Below are positions 1-7,597 of a stretch of DNA of 42,725 nt, piece after piece. The notes under the pieces were generated by a model. That model was not told where the DNA came from. It ran no database searches and was given only the letters and a program-made list of their open reading frames with translations. Location: the NCBI GenBank assembly GCA_947258715.1, contig CAMYJH010000028.1:1-42725 (forward strand). Direction: 5' to 3'. Both the position numbers and the translations under genes were made by a program. The stretch's first letter is position 1. Each line of letters begins with the position of its first letter. The stretch is from an uncultured Gammaproteobacteria bacterium (GTDB lineage Bacteria > Pseudomonadota > Gammaproteobacteria > HK1).

Positions 1-996
1 AACCGCGATTCCATCAGCGGTTCCGAGGCGGCGATGAAGTACTTCGTGCTGGGCGCGCTGGCCTCGGGCATGCTGCTCTACGGAATGTCGCTCATCTATG
101 GCGTAACCGGGACGCTGGACTTAAGCCAGATCCGCGGCTTCATCGACGCCGATCAGGGCGGCAACATCATTCTGGTGCTGGGTCTGGTTTTCGTGCTGGT
201 GGGCATCGCTTTCAAGCTCGGCGCGGTGCCTTTCCACATGTGGGTGCCGGATGTATACGAGGGCGCTCCCACGCCGGTGACCTTGTTTATCAGCTCTGCG
301 CCAAAGATGGCCGCTTTCGGCATGCTCATGCGGCTGCTGGTGGACGGACTTCAAGGATTGCAGGAAGACTGGACCGGCATGCTCGCGATTCTCGCCGTGC
401 TCTCCATGGGCATCGGCAACATCGTTGCCATCGCGCAGAGAAACCTGAAACGCATGCTGGCGTATTCCACCATTGCCCACGTGGGCTTCCTGTTTCTCGG
501 CATCGTCGCCGGCACCGCCTCCGGCTACGCCGCATCCATGTTCTACATCATCACCTACGCTCTGATGTCCATGGGCGGCTTCGGCATGATCATCTGGCTC
601 GGAAGGGCGGGATTCGAGGCCGACCGCTTAGACGACTTCAAGGGACTGAACGACCGCAACCCGTGGTTTGCGTTTTTGATGCTGATCCTGATGCTGTCCA
701 TGGCGGGGGTTCCGCCGTTTGTCGGATTCTGGGCCAAATGGTCGGTGCTGCGGGAAGTGATCGCCGCCGGGTCCACCTGGCTCGCGGTGGTGGGCGTCTC
801 CTTCGCCATCATCGGACTTTTCTATTACCTGCGCGTGGTTCGCCTGATGTACTTCGAGAAACCGGACGAGCCGCTGCCGGTGGCGTCCTCGTCGGAGATG
901 CGGGTGATGATGAGCACCAACGCGCTGGCGATTCTGGCTCTCGGCGTTTATCCCGGCGGACTGCTGGCGCTGTGCGTACAGGCGCTCCCCGGCTAA
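1..996 (+). CDS. nuoN: NADH-quinone oxidoreductase subunit N (3' part)
   Basis: This is the C-terminal 331 residues of NuoN, an antiporter-like membrane subunit of respiratory complex I that helps pump protons as NADH reduces quinone. The reading frame is open from base 1, so the start lies upstream; about 150 residues are missing against the usual length near 480. The sequence is almost wholly hydrophobic helices. Family landmarks are visible: a lysine helix ending [21 protein letters not shown] near residues 66-86, a loop ending in [20 protein letters not shown], and a later [10 protein letters not shown] stretch. NuoN is normally the last gene of the nuo operon, which fits the strand switch that follows. 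Its stop overlaps the stop of the convergent psd gene by 4 bp. Confidence 0.96.
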   Translation, partial: NRDSISGSEAAMKYFVLGALASGMLLYGMSLIYGVTGTLDLSQIRGFIDADQGGNIILVLGLVFVLVGIAFKLGAVPFHMWVPDVYEGAPTPVTLFISSAPKMAAFGMLMRLLVDGLQGLQEDWTGMLAILAVLSMGIGNIVAIAQRNLKRMLAYSTIAHVGFLFLGIVAGTASGYAASMFYIITYALMSMGGFGMIIWLGRAGFEADRLDDFKGLNDRNPWFAFLMLILMLSMAGVPPFVGFWAKWSVLREVIAAGSTWLAVVGVSFAIIGLFYYLRVVRLMYFEKPDEPLPVASSSEMRVMMSTNALAILALGVYPGGLLALCVQALPG

Positions 997-1940
997 GTCT
1001 CGGCTGCGTCGATTTTCTCGCTGGGATCCGGCACGTCGGGGCCGAAGGTTGCCAGTGTCTGACCCATCTGAACCGGCGTGCCTGGGGCGAGCTTCGAGCG
1101 CCAGGCGGCGACCCTTCGATCCATCAGCACCACCACCGTGGAGCCCATGTTGAAACGGCCCATCTCGGCGCCGCGCTTGAGGGTAATCGTGCTCACAGGA
1201 GGATCGTATCGCCAGCGCGCGACCTCCCGCGCGGCCGCCGGCGTCACTTCCCCGTGCCACACGGTTTCGATGGAGCCGACGAATACCGCGCCCACCAGGA
1301 CCACGGCCATCTGTCCCGCCAAGGTATCGAACCAGCAGATGACGCGCTCGTTGCGGGCAAACAGTCCGGGAATGCCCTCGGCCGTGGCTGGATTCACGCT
1401 GAAAAGGGTGCCGGGCACGTAAACCATCCGCTTGAGCACGCCGCCGAAAGGCATGTGGACCCGGTGGTAGTCCTTGGGTGCGAGGTAAAGGGTGAAATAG
1501 CTGCCCTTGTCGAAGCACTTTGCCGTTTCGCCTTTTTCAGCCAGCAGCAGAGGAACGGCGTATCGGTGCGACTTGGCCTGAATCAGGGCGTTGTCTTCGA
1601 TGCTACCGAAGTCATAGAGCACGCCGTCGCCGGGAGAAACCAGCGAGCGCGCGTCTTCCGGTAGCGGCCGGATGCCGGGCTTCAGCGCGCGGGTGAAGAA
1701 ACTGTTGAAGTCTTTGAACGCCCCGGGGTTCTGAACCTCCGCAGCGCTCATGTCGACCCCGAAACGGCGGATGAACCAGTGGATTTGCAGGTACTTCCAG
1801 GGCGAGAAGCGAATCCGGGTGGCGCGGTACATGAGCGCCGACAGCAGTCGTTTGGGGTAAACGTGCTGCAGCAGCACCCGCGCCTCGGGGCGTTTTCCGG
1901 ATCCGGCAGGACCGTTAGCTTCTGCCTTGCCTTGGTTCAT
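993..1940 (-). CDS. psd: phosphatidylserine decarboxylase proenzyme
   Basis: Inner-membrane enzyme that decarboxylates phosphatidylserine to phosphatidylethanolamine, the last step of PE synthesis. It is made as a proenzyme that cuts itself to create an N-terminal pyruvoyl group. The 315-residue length is typical. [11 protein letters not shown] near residue 105 and YHRVHMPF near residue 160 carry the family's conserved Asp and His. The self-cleavage site is the GST in NMGSTVVVL, with Ser about 267; the preceding residue is Met where the textbook motif is LGST. An N-terminal basic/amphipathic segment fits membrane association. The ATG at 1938-1940 gives a normal N-terminus. The gene is convergent with nuoN and the two overlap by 4 bp at their stop codons. 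Confidence 0.95.
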   Translation of the reverse strand: MNQGKAEANGPAGSGKRPEARVLLQHVYPKRLLSALMYRATRIRFSPWKYLQIHWFIRRFGVDMSAAEVQNPGAFKDFNSFFTRALKPGIRPLPEDARSLVSPGDGVLYDFGSIEDNALIQAKSHRYAVPLLLAEKGETAKCFDKGSYFTLYLAPKDYHRVHMPFGGVLKRMVYVPGTLFSVNPATAEGIPGLFARNERVICWFDTLAGQMAVVLVGAVFVGSIETVWHGEVTPAAAREVARWRYDPPVSTITLKRGAEMGRFNMGSTVVVLMDRRVAAWRSKLAPGTPVQMGQTLATFGPDVPDPSEKIDAAET

Positions 1941-2078
1941 GGCTATCAGGGACCATGTGCTACAGAGGGCCTTGGCGGCGCCCGCAATCTTTACTTCAAC
2001 GAAGCTCTGATTATCCAGAGCTTAGACGAATTGGCCAATTTGTTGGGGCGCTGTCGCTTCGCCCCGAGGAAAGTCATC

Positions 2079-2468
2079 ATGATCAAGTTCGAAAACCCGG
2101 CCGGAGTAGCCCCTCCCTTCGGCAACTATAGTCACGCGGCGATGGTGGGCAGCAGAGACGCGCGCTGGCTCCATGTCTCGGGCCAGGTGGGTGTTAAGCC
2201 GGACGGCAGCATGGCAAAAGGCATCGAAGCCCAGTGTGAGTGGGCGTGGAAAAATCTGCTCGGCATTTTGGAGTCGTCGGGTATGGGGCTCGCCGACGTG
2301 GTCAAGACCACCACGTACCTGGTCAACGCCGATCACGTGGCGGCGTTTCGAACCGCTCGCGATCGGGTCATCGGCGAGCATCGACCGGCGTCCACGCTAC
2401 TGGTTGTCCAGGCGCTGGCTTCGCCGGACTGGTTGGTGGAGATCGAGCTTCAGGCGGCCCGCGCCTGA
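2079..2468 (+). CDS. RidA family protein (enamine/imine deaminase)
   Basis: A 129-residue member of the YjgF/YER057c/UK114 (Rid) family, small trimeric cytoplasmic proteins. The RidA branch hydrolyses reactive enamine/imine intermediates released by PLP enzymes. Visible family features are the LHVSGQVGVKPDG strand-turn, the DVVKTTTYLVN stretch, the Arg of HRPASTLLVV that binds the substrate carboxylate in RidA, and the Glu pair in LVEIEL. The frame stays open upstream to about 1779, but homology starts at MIKFENP. The ATG at 2079 has a GAGGAAAG ribosome binding site 7-14 bases before it, so the longer start is rejected. Which Rid subgroup it belongs to is not certain from motifs alone. Confidence 0.88.
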   Translation: MIKFENPAGVAPPFGNYSHAAMVGSRDARWLHVSGQVGVKPDGSMAKGIEAQCEWAWKNLLGILESSGMGLADVVKTTTYLVNADHVAAFRTARDRVIGEHRPASTLLVVQALASPDWLVEIELQAARA

Positions 2469-2568
2469 AGTCGCGCAGGATAAACAGTTGCTCCCACAGT
2501 AGTCACAATTCGATAACGATCTGCGCCTGGCGCTTGTACTCGATTGAGACGTGGGAGTTAACTAGAGC

Positions 2569-2740
2569 CTATCTCAAAATTGCTGTGCTTAGCCTAACGG
2601 GGTTAAGAACAGGCTCAAAATGCTCATTTTCGATGAAGCCGAGAACCGGGTGGAGCCAGTGGGACAAAACCCATTCGCTCCAAAAGCGTTACCCATGTCC
2701 TCGCAATAAAGTGTTACCTATGTGTCCGGAATGGACCCCC
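2569..2740 (-). mobile_element. possible remnants of insertion sequences
   Basis: The 279 bases between ridA and the tRNA genes hold no intact gene. On the minus strand, 2569-2688 is open and translates to a short tail containing HPVLGFIENEHFEPVLNP. This resembles the LGF/Y-(S)P-x-x-FE ending of IS3-group transposases. It is followed by a stop and, at 2688-2740, two near-copies of GTTACCCATGTCC / GTTACCTATGTGTCC, a style of repeat often seen at ends of IS elements. Ridge-side sequence has an imperfect inverted repeat (GTTGCTCCCAC at 2487-2497 against GTGGGAGTTAAC at 2551-2562). All of this is short and degenerate. Assignment to IS families is from memory of typical ends, so confidence is low. 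Confidence 0.35.
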
Positions 2741-2747
2741 GCTGAGT

Positions 2748-2824
2748 TGGTGCCCCGAGCAGGAGTCGAACCTGCGACCTTCCGCTTAGGAGGCGGACGC
2801 TCTATCCTGCTGAGCTACCGGGGC
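2748..2824 (-). tRNA. tRNA-Arg (anticodon CCT)
   Basis: A 77-nt tRNA with encoded CCA, read on the minus strand. The acceptor arm GCCCCGG pairs with TCGGGGC (one G-U), and the discriminator is A. The anticodon stem TCCGC/GCGGA encloses CTCCTAA, giving anticodon CCT, which reads AGG. The T arm has GGTTCGACTCC. It lies 50 bp downstream of tRNA-Ala on the same strand and is probably co-transcribed with it. The spacer (2825-2874) contains an 8-bp hairpin AAGCCGGG/CCCGGCTT at 2843-2863 and a small GTTTTG/CAAAAC hairpin at 2825-2839. These could guide tRNA processing or partially terminate. Confidence 0.96.
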
Positions 2825-2874
2825 GTTTTGCCTCAAAACGACAAGCCGGGAGAAGCCCGGCTTGCGTGTGTGAA

Positions 2875-2950
<76 letters not shown>

Positions 2951-2966
2951 GTCAATCAGGCGGCCG

Positions 2967-2995
2967 ATTCTAAACCTCGAACCTCAGCCTGTCAT
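2967..2995 (-). promoter_or_regulatory. sigma-70 promoter of the tRNA-Ala/tRNA-Arg unit
   Basis: On the minus strand, ATGACA (2990-2995) and TAGAAT (2967-2972) are separated by exactly 17 bp. A GC-rich discriminator (CGGCCGCC) follows. The predicted start is about 9 bases before the mature 5' end of tRNA-Ala. The GC-rich discriminator is typical of stable-RNA promoters under stringent (ppGpp/DksA) control. Both boxes are read directly; the control mode is inferred. Confidence 0.7.
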
Positions 2996-3187
2996 CTGCG
3001 TCAAAATCCTCAGTTGGCACACAAACTCCGCTGCTTGTGGGCTGGCCGTTCAGATGGTTACGATAACTTTTTGAAACCCGTTCTATATTACATTCCTCCA
3101 GCCTCAGAGCCGGTGTTTCCTCGCCCGCGCCGACACAGAGCAGACCGAGCCGGGCGCGGTTCATTTTTCCTTCTGCAGGAGTTCTAA

Positions 3188-4150
3188 ATGCATCAATCGC
3201 TTCCGCTCATGCTCAATACGGATTTTCCACCCATCCGGCGGTCGCGCCTGGACACGCTGCAGGTAAACGTCGGCTATCGCTGCAATCAATCCTGCGTCCA
3301 CTGTCACGTCAATGCGGGGCCGAAGCGAACCGAGGAGATGGATCGCAGTACCGCAGACACCGTGGTCGAGTTTCTGCAGGCGGCGTCGGTGGGCACCTTG
3401 GACATCACCGGGGGCGCGCCGGAGCTTAACCAGAACTTCCGTTTCATGGTGGAGTCTGCCCGCGGCCTGGGCGCGCGTGTGATCGACCGCTGCAATCTCA
3501 CCATTCTTTCCGAACCCGGTTTCGAGGACCTTGACGAGTTCCTGGCCGAGCATGAGGTCGAGGTGGTCGCGTCGCTGCCCTGTTATCTGGGAGAGAACGT
3601 GGACCGGCAGAGAGGAAAGGGCGTGTTCGACGCGAGCATAATGGGGTTAAAGAAACTCAATCGCCTCGGCTATGGCGACCCGACTTCCGATCTGTCCTTG
3701 AGCCTGGTTTACAACCCCCAGGGCCCGAAGCTCCCGCCGCCGCAACAGGAGCTCGAGGCGGCGTACAGGAGAGAGCTGGGCGATCGCTACGGCGTGCGCT
3801 TCAACCGTCTGCTCACCCTCGCCAACATGCCCGTCGGTCGCTTCGGTAGCACGCTGATATCCAAAGGACAGTTCCAGCAGTACATGGGGCTGCTTCGTGA
3901 AGCGCACCGGGACGACAACGTTGACGGCGTAATGTGTCGAACGCTGCTCAGCGTGGACTGGCAGGGGTTTGTGTTCGACTGTGATTTCAACCAGATGCTG
4001 GATCTGCCGTTGCGACTGAACGGGACCCCGCGAACGCATTTGTCCCATCTGATGGGGGAGGATCTGGAAGGCAGTCCGATCATGGTTCGGGACCATTGCT
4101 ACGGCTGCACCGCGGGGCAGGGCAGCAGCTGTTCCGGTGCGCTGAACTGA
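3188..4150 (+). CDS. arsS: arsenosugar biosynthesis radical SAM protein ArsS
   Basis: A 320-residue radical SAM enzyme of the ArsS type. The family is thought to transfer the 5'-deoxyadenosyl (ribosyl) unit of SAM to methylated arsenic on the route to arsenosugars. The CX3CX2C cluster motif is at Cys32, Cys36 and Cys39 (YRCNQSCVHCH). A GGAPEL SAM-binding turn lies near residue 78. The C-terminus has the family's extra cysteine-rich tail (CYGCTAGQGSSCSG). The ATG has a CAGGAG ribosome binding site 7 bases upstream. Two glycosyltransferase genes of the kinds named for arsenosugar synthesis follow closely, 26 bp away and then overlapping. No ArsM methyltransferase or ArsR-type regulator is visible here. 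A weak -10 (TATATT, 3084-3089) lies upstream. Confidence 0.92.
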   Translation: MHQSLPLMLNTDFPPIRRSRLDTLQVNVGYRCNQSCVHCHVNAGPKRTEEMDRSTADTVVEFLQAASVGTLDITGGAPELNQNFRFMVESARGLGARVIDRCNLTILSEPGFEDLDEFLAEHEVEVVASLPCYLGENVDRQRGKGVFDASIMGLKKLNRLGYGDPTSDLSLSLVYNPQGPKLPPPQQELEAAYRRELGDRYGVRFNRLLTLANMPVGRFGSTLISKGQFQQYMGLLREAHRDDNVDGVMCRTLLSVDWQGFVFDCDFNQMLDLPLRLNGTPRTHLSHLMGEDLEGSPIMVRDHCYGCTAGQGSSCSGALN

Positions 4151-4176
4151 GCAATCATTTCGAAGCGGCAGCAGGC

Positions 4177-4881
4177 ATGAACCTGATTTCCGTCATCATC
4201 CCGGTGTTGAACGACGCCGAGAGCCTGGAGGCACAGGGGCCGCTGCTTCGCGCGCTACAGGCCCAAGGTCACGAAGTCATCATCGTCGATGGCGGTAGCC
4301 ACGACGACAGCCGGCGCGTCGCTGGCGAGATCACGCCTAAGGTGATCGACTGCGGGCGCGGCCGTGCACTGCAGATGAACGCAGGCGCGGATGCCGCTGG
4401 GGGCGAGCTGCTTCTATTTCTCCACGCCGATACGCGGCTCGAACCAGGTGCGCTTCAGGCGTTGCTGGCGCAGCGAGCGCGGCGCGTCGAGGCATTCTGG
4501 GGACGATTCGACGTGCGCCTCGACGGAGAAAACTGGCTCTACCGTGTGATCGAAATGATGATGAACTTTCGCTCCCGGATTACCGGGATCGCCACCGGCG
4601 ACCAGGCCATTTGTGTTTCGCGCGCGCTATTCCAGCGACAGGGCGGCTTCCCCAGAATCCCCTTAATGGAAGACGTGGCCTTGAGCAAGCGCCTACGCAA
4701 ATGTGCCGCACCGGTGTGTCTTAGGCCGCCTGTCGTGACCTCCACCCGGCGCTGGGCGCGGCACGGCATCGTCGCGATGACGCTGCTCATGTGGCGCTTA
4801 AGGCTCGCCTATTTTCTCGGGGTGGACCCGGCCAGGCTGGCGCGAATGTACGGCCGCACAGAGATCGATTCTGGTCATTGA
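4177..4881 (+). CDS. TIGR04283-type arsenosugar biosynthesis glycosyltransferase
   Basis: A 234-residue family 2 (GT-A fold) glycosyltransferase. It starts with the nucleotide-sugar binding strand ISVIIPVLNDAESLE and continues with VIIVDGGSHDDS. The metal-binding DxD motif is LLFLHADTRLEPGAL near residue 85. A later GIATGDQAICVSR and PLMEDVALSKRL segment matches the acceptor side of this subfamily. The ATG at 4177 was chosen because homology begins there and GCAGCAGG precedes it. An ATG at 4096 in the same frame would overlap arsS and add an unrelated extension. The family is annotated as arsenosugar-linked because it recurs beside ArsS. The sugar donor and acceptor cannot be read from sequence. 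Confidence 0.88.
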   Translation: MNLISVIIPVLNDAESLEAQGPLLRALQAQGHEVIIVDGGSHDDSRRVAGEITPKVIDCGRGRALQMNAGADAAGGELLLFLHADTRLEPGALQALLAQRARRVEAFWGRFDVRLDGENWLYRVIEMMMNFRSRITGIATGDQAICVSRALFQRQGGFPRIPLMEDVALSKRLRKCAAPVCLRPPVVTSTRRWARHGIVAMTLLMWRLRLAYFLGVDPARLARMYGRTEIDSGH

Positions 4882-5534
4882 ACGCGCGGCACCTGGTCCG
4901 GTTCCGGGGGGAGGAATCCGAAACGCCGGCGATACTGGTTTTCGCCCGCGCACCCGTGGCTGGAAAGGTGAAAACCCGCCTTATTCCCGCCCTGGGTGCA
5001 AAGGGAGCGGCCGCCCTGCATCGGCGGCTGACCCGACAAGCGCTGACTGCCGCCGTTGAGTCGAAACTCGGTGCGGTAATTCTGTTCTGCGCACCGGATA
5101 CCCGCCACAGCTTCTTTCGCCGGCTCAAAAGCGAGTTCGGGGTCCCGCTTCGATCCCAACAGGGCATAGATCTAGGCGAGCGTATGCATCATGCCATGGC
5201 CTTTGCGCTTTCGCGTCATCGGGCCGCGCTCCTCATAGGCAGTGACTGTGCCGAAATCGACCCCGCGTACCTTCACCGGGCCGCAGCCCGCTTGAACTCC
5301 GGCGACGCTTCGATCGTGCTCGGCCCGGCAATGGACGGAGGCTATGTGCTCATCGGCGCCTCCCGCCTTGACTGCCGCCTTTTCCATCGCGTGCCCTGGG
5401 GAACGGGCCGGGTGCTTGCCGTTACGCGGTCACGATTGCGCGAGCTGGGTTGGCGCTGGGATGAGCTTGCGACACTCGGGGACGTTGATCGGCCGGAAGA
5501 TCTGGCCCGACTCGAACCGGGCCTGCTGTCCTGA
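4878..5534 (+). CDS. TIGR04282-type arsenosugar biosynthesis glycosyltransferase (DUF2064)
   Basis: A GT-A-fold, nucleotidyltransferase-like protein of about 218 residues. It has ILVFARAPVAGKVKTRL at the N-terminus, LLIGSDCAEID in the middle and GPAMDGGYVLIG after it, all hallmarks of the TIGR04282/DUF2064 family. That family recurs with TIGR04283 transferases and ArsS. No ATG lies close to the homologous start. A TTG at 4878, overlapping the previous stop as TTGA, is preferred; an ATG at 4791 would add 29 residues with no family resemblance. It is tightly coupled to the preceding transferase and is the last gene of this unit, ending 8 bp before the convergent flgM gene. Confidence 0.85.
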   Translation: MNARHLVRFRGEESETPAILVFARAPVAGKVKTRLIPALGAKGAAALHRRLTRQALTAAVESKLGAVILFCAPDTRHSFFRRLKSEFGVPLRSQQGIDLGERMHHAMAFALSRHRAALLIGSDCAEIDPAYLHRAAARLNSGDASIVLGPAMDGGYVLIGASRLDCRLFHRVPWGTGRVLAVTRSRLRELGWRWDELATLGDVDRPEDLARLEPGLLS

Positions 5535-5542
5535 CGAAGGAT

Positions 5543-5818
5543 TCAGCTCCGTTTGAGCAGTTTTACCGCAATGCGTTGCGGATCCACCTGATAGTCACCA
5601 TCGACGACGGCTCGCCTGAGGCGAATCAGCCGCTGGTCTCCGAGCATCGCTTGTGTACGATTCGGTTTGCGCCCTGAGGGCTTGAGCGCGGCCAGTGGAT
5701 TCGACGCTTTGTCGCTGACGTCGGTGTCACGCACGGTGACCAATGTTCTTGTGTCGGACATGCTGCCGCAAACGGGAACTGAATCAGATGTTGTTACCGT
5801 TATCGACGCTTTGGGCAC
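5543..5818 (-). CDS. flgM: FlgM-like anti-sigma-28 factor
   Basis: A small acidic-to-basic protein whose C-terminal third has the FlgM signature. LIRLRRAVVDGDYQVDPQRI followed by AVKLL matches the family pattern of a helix, a G-x-Y-x-(V/I)-D turn and a final (A)xKLL helix that binds sigma-28. FlgM holds FliA inactive until the hook-basal body is built and FlgM is exported. The N-terminal half is Ser/Thr-rich and probably disordered, as usual. The frame opens with GTG at 5818 (91 residues); ATG at 5761 would give 72 residues. Neither has a strong ribosome binding site, so the start is unsure. A sigma-54-type promoter (5888-5904) points at it, and fleQ and fliA lie within 2 kb. This supports the call, although no structural flagellar gene is in view. 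Confidence 0.75.
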   Translation of the reverse strand: MPKASITVTTSDSVPVCGSMSDTRTLVTVRDTDVSDKASNPLAALKPSGRKPNRTQAMLGDQRLIRLRRAVVDGDYQVDPQRIAVKLLKRS

Positions 5819-5887
5819 ACACTTTAGCCATTCATGAATTCGAGCACGTGGCAGCAGCGGCGGATAGGAAAAATGTCCACGTGTGCT

Positions 5888-5904
5888 GGCAACGGTTGCG
5901 CCAA
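5888..5904 (-). promoter_or_regulatory. sigma-54 (-24/-12) promoter of flgM
   Basis: The minus strand reads TTGGCGCAACCGTTGCC. The invariant GG (5902-5901) and GC (5890-5889) are separated by 10 bp, as sigma-54 requires, and TTGGC/TTGC match the consensus elements. Transcription would start near 5877, about 60 bp before the GTG start of flgM. The core is also partly palindromic (GCAAC-G-GTTGC), so a repressor site is an alternative reading. Confidence 0.6.
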
Positions 5905-5908
5905 AATT

Positions 5909-5937
5909 TTGACATGCACCAGATTGCCATCTAATTT
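5909..5937 (+). promoter_or_regulatory. sigma-70 promoter of fleQ
   Basis: A perfect -35 TTGACA (5909-5914), a 17-bp spacer and TAATTT (5932-5937). The predicted start is near 5944, leaving a 55-nt leader before the ATG at 6000. It abuts the divergent sigma-54-type promoter of flgM, so the two promoters share about 50 bp. Confidence 0.6.
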
Positions 5938-5999
5938 CAATCTATTACGGGCGGCATTCGAACCGCCCAGGATTGAAAAAAGGTTCCCGTCAGCCGCTC

Positions 6000-7379
6000 A
6001 TGCTCACCGCTGTCGTCATCGACCACAACCAGTCTCGAGCCGAAGAGACTTGCGCCGCACTCGAACTTCTCGGCCACACACCCTGCGTGCAGACAACCGC
6101 GGATGCGGAGTCCCTGGCCGGGGCGGACGTAGTCATCCTCGCACCGCCGGAGAAGGATGACGGCCTGCTGGACACTTTTCGCTACATCCGCGAACAGGAT
6201 CCACACCTTCCTGTAGTGGCCATGAACGACTCGGGGCGGATCAGCCCGTGGGACGAGGAGATTGACCGCGGGTGCATCGCCCGAATCGGAGTGCCCTTGC
6301 AGCTGGCCGCGGTGCGGGAGGCGCTGCAGCAGGTGCAGGTGTACCGGGAAAACCGGCATCTGGAGGGAGACTCGCGCTCACCGGAGCTTTTCAGGAACCT
6401 GGTCGGCACCAGCATGGAAGTGCGCCGTGTTCGCACCTTTATCGAGCAGGTGGCGCAAACCGAGGCCACGGTTTTGCTCACAGGCGAGTCAGGTACCGGC
6501 AAGGAAGTGGTGGCGCGCAATATCCACTACCACTCGCCGCGCCGCTATAAGCCTTTCGTACCGGTAAACTGTGGAGCGATCCCCGGAGATCTGCTGGAAA
6601 GCGAGCTCTTCGGGCATGAGAAAGGCGCCTTTACCGGCGCCGTCAGCTCGCGCCGCGGCCGTTTCGAAATGGCCGCCGGGGGCACCCTGTTTCTGGACGA
6701 AATTGGAGATACGCCCCTGCACATGCAGGTGAAGCTGCTGAGGGTGCTTCAGGAGCGCACCTTCGAGCGCGTGGGCAGTAACGAGAGCCTCACCGCCGAC
6801 GTGCGGGTGGTTGCCGCCACCCACTCGGACCTGGAGAAATCCATTCGCGAAGGACGCTTCCGCGAGGATTTGTATTACCGTCTCAATGTGTTTCCCATTC
6901 ACGTCCCGCCGCTGAGATCCCGCGCCGAGGATCTGCCGCTGCTGGTCAACGACCTGCTGCAACGTTCAGCCGGTGGGGACCGGGAGCCGATGTCGCTCAC
7001 CGTGGACGCGCTGGTCGCGCTGCAGCGCTACCCGTGGCCGGGCAACGTGCGCGAACTGGCTAACCTCATCGAGCGGCTGGCAATTCTGTTTCCCGGTCGC
7101 GCCGTGGAGCTTGACGAGTTGCCGGAGAAATACCGGCCCGGAGCTTTCTCGGTCGTTGCCCAGGGTCTCGAGGCCAATGCGAGGAGCGACATGCCCACGA
7201 CCTTGCCCCGAGACGGGCTGGACCTCAAAGCTCACCTCAACGCACTGGAGCGATCCTTCATCGAGCAGGCTTTGGAGGACGCGAGTGGCGTCGTGGCTCA
7301 CGCGGCGAAACGCCTGCGCATGGGACGAACGACCCTAGTGGAGAAAATGCGCAAACACGAGATTAGACGCAAGGCCTGA
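6000..7379 (+). CDS. fleQ: sigma-54-dependent flagellar master regulator FleQ/FlrA
   Basis: A 459-residue bacterial enhancer-binding protein. The layout is a degenerate receiver-like domain (about 1-110), an AAA+ domain (about 130-370) and a C-terminal Fis-type helix-turn-helix ending [14 protein letters not shown]. The AAA+ domain has Walker A GESGTGKE, the sigma-54 contact loop GAFTGA, Walker [12 protein letters not shown] and the motif [14 protein letters not shown]. The receiver lacks the phospho-acceptor Asp (the strand ends VVILAPP), as in FleQ/FlrA rather than FleR/FlrC/NtrC. Segments such as [14 protein letters not shown] and [22 protein letters not shown] match FleQ closely. In Pseudomonas, FleQ is the flagellar master regulator and also senses c-di-GMP. 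A TTG at 5973 would add nine residues; the ATG at 6000 is preferred by N-terminal alignment, though neither has a strong ribosome binding site. Confidence 0.88.
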   Translation: MLTAVVIDHNQSRAEETCAALELLGHTPCVQTTADAESLAGADVVILAPPEKDDGLLDTFRYIREQDPHLPVVAMNDSGRISPWDEEIDRGCIARIGVPLQLAAVREALQQVQVYRENRHLEGDSRSPELFRNLVGTSMEVRRVRTFIEQVAQTEATVLLTGESGTGKEVVARNIHYHSPRRYKPFVPVNCGAIPGDLLESELFGHEKGAFTGAVSSRRGRFEMAAGGTLFLDEIGDTPLHMQVKLLRVLQERTFERVGSNESLTADVRVVAATHSDLEKSIREGRFREDLYYRLNVFPIHVPPLRSRAEDLPLLVNDLLQRSAGGDREPMSLTVDALVALQRYPWPGNVRELANLIERLAILFPGRAVELDELPEKYRPGAFSVVAQGLEANARSDMPTTLPRDGLDLKAHLNALERSFIEQALEDASGVVAHAAKRLRMGRTTLVEKMRKHEIRRKA

Positions 7380-7412
7380 TGAGGGCGGCAGCGTCGCGGA
7401 GGTTTAAAAGTG

Positions 7413-7464
7413 CCGTGAATGCGTCACGGAAATTTGACATGCCAAGAATCGGTGGCCCGTGACG
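7413..7464. promoter_or_regulatory. inverted-repeat cluster upstream of the fliA promoter (candidate activator sites)
   Basis: CCGTGA (7413-7418) faces TCACGG (7424-7429) across 5 bases. CGTCACGG (7422-7429) is repeated inverted as CCGTGACG (7457-7464). These half-sites lie about 80-130 bp upstream of the sigma-54-type promoter at 7543-7559, the usual distance for enhancer sites of proteins like FleQ. The first pair could also be a weak hairpin after fleQ, but no T-run follows. Repeats are read directly; the role is inferred. Confidence 0.4.
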
Positions 7465-7542
7465 ACTTCGGACTCCAATTCCCTAACCGTTTCTTTCAAT
7501 GGCTTAAAGGTATTAATTCGAGTCGAAAATTAGGAAAAATTC

Positions 7543-7559
7543 CTGGCCTCGAGATTGCA
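7543..7559 (+). promoter_or_regulatory. sigma-54 (-24/-12) promoter of fliA
   Basis: TGGCCTCGAGATTGCA has GG (7545-7546) and GC (7557-7558) with the exact 10-bp spacing, TGGC upstream and TTGC downstream. The predicted start is near 7570, 28 bp before the fliA ATG. An AT-rich stretch lies just upstream (7510-7540). The gene encoding a sigma-54 activator, fleQ, is immediately upstream. Confidence 0.6.
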
Positions 7560-7561
7560 TA

Positions 7562-7594
7562 ACAGCCCCTGGCTAGAAGGAACCAGGAGGCTGT
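7562..7594 (+). promoter_or_regulatory. hairpin covering the fliA ribosome binding site
   Basis: ACAGCC+CCTGG (7562-7572) can pair with CCAGG-A-GGCTGT (7583-7594), giving 11 base pairs with one bulged A (7588) and a 10-base loop. The stem's 3' arm contains the whole Shine-Dalgarno AGGAGG (7585-7590), just before the ATG at 7598. An RNA reading in from fleQ would carry the full hairpin. An RNA started at the predicted sigma-54 start (about 7570) would lack most of the 5' arm. Confidence 0.55.
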
Positions 7595-7597
7595 CTC

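Noticed and set aside
240..1664. A 474-codon open frame crossing nuoN and psd
   Set aside because: It overlaps two well-supported genes in other frames or strand and its translation is Arg/His-rich with no motif.
1779..2078. N-terminal extension of the RidA-family gene
   Set aside because: The extra 100 residues overlap psd, do not resemble Rid proteins, and a good ribosome binding site precedes the ATG at 2079.
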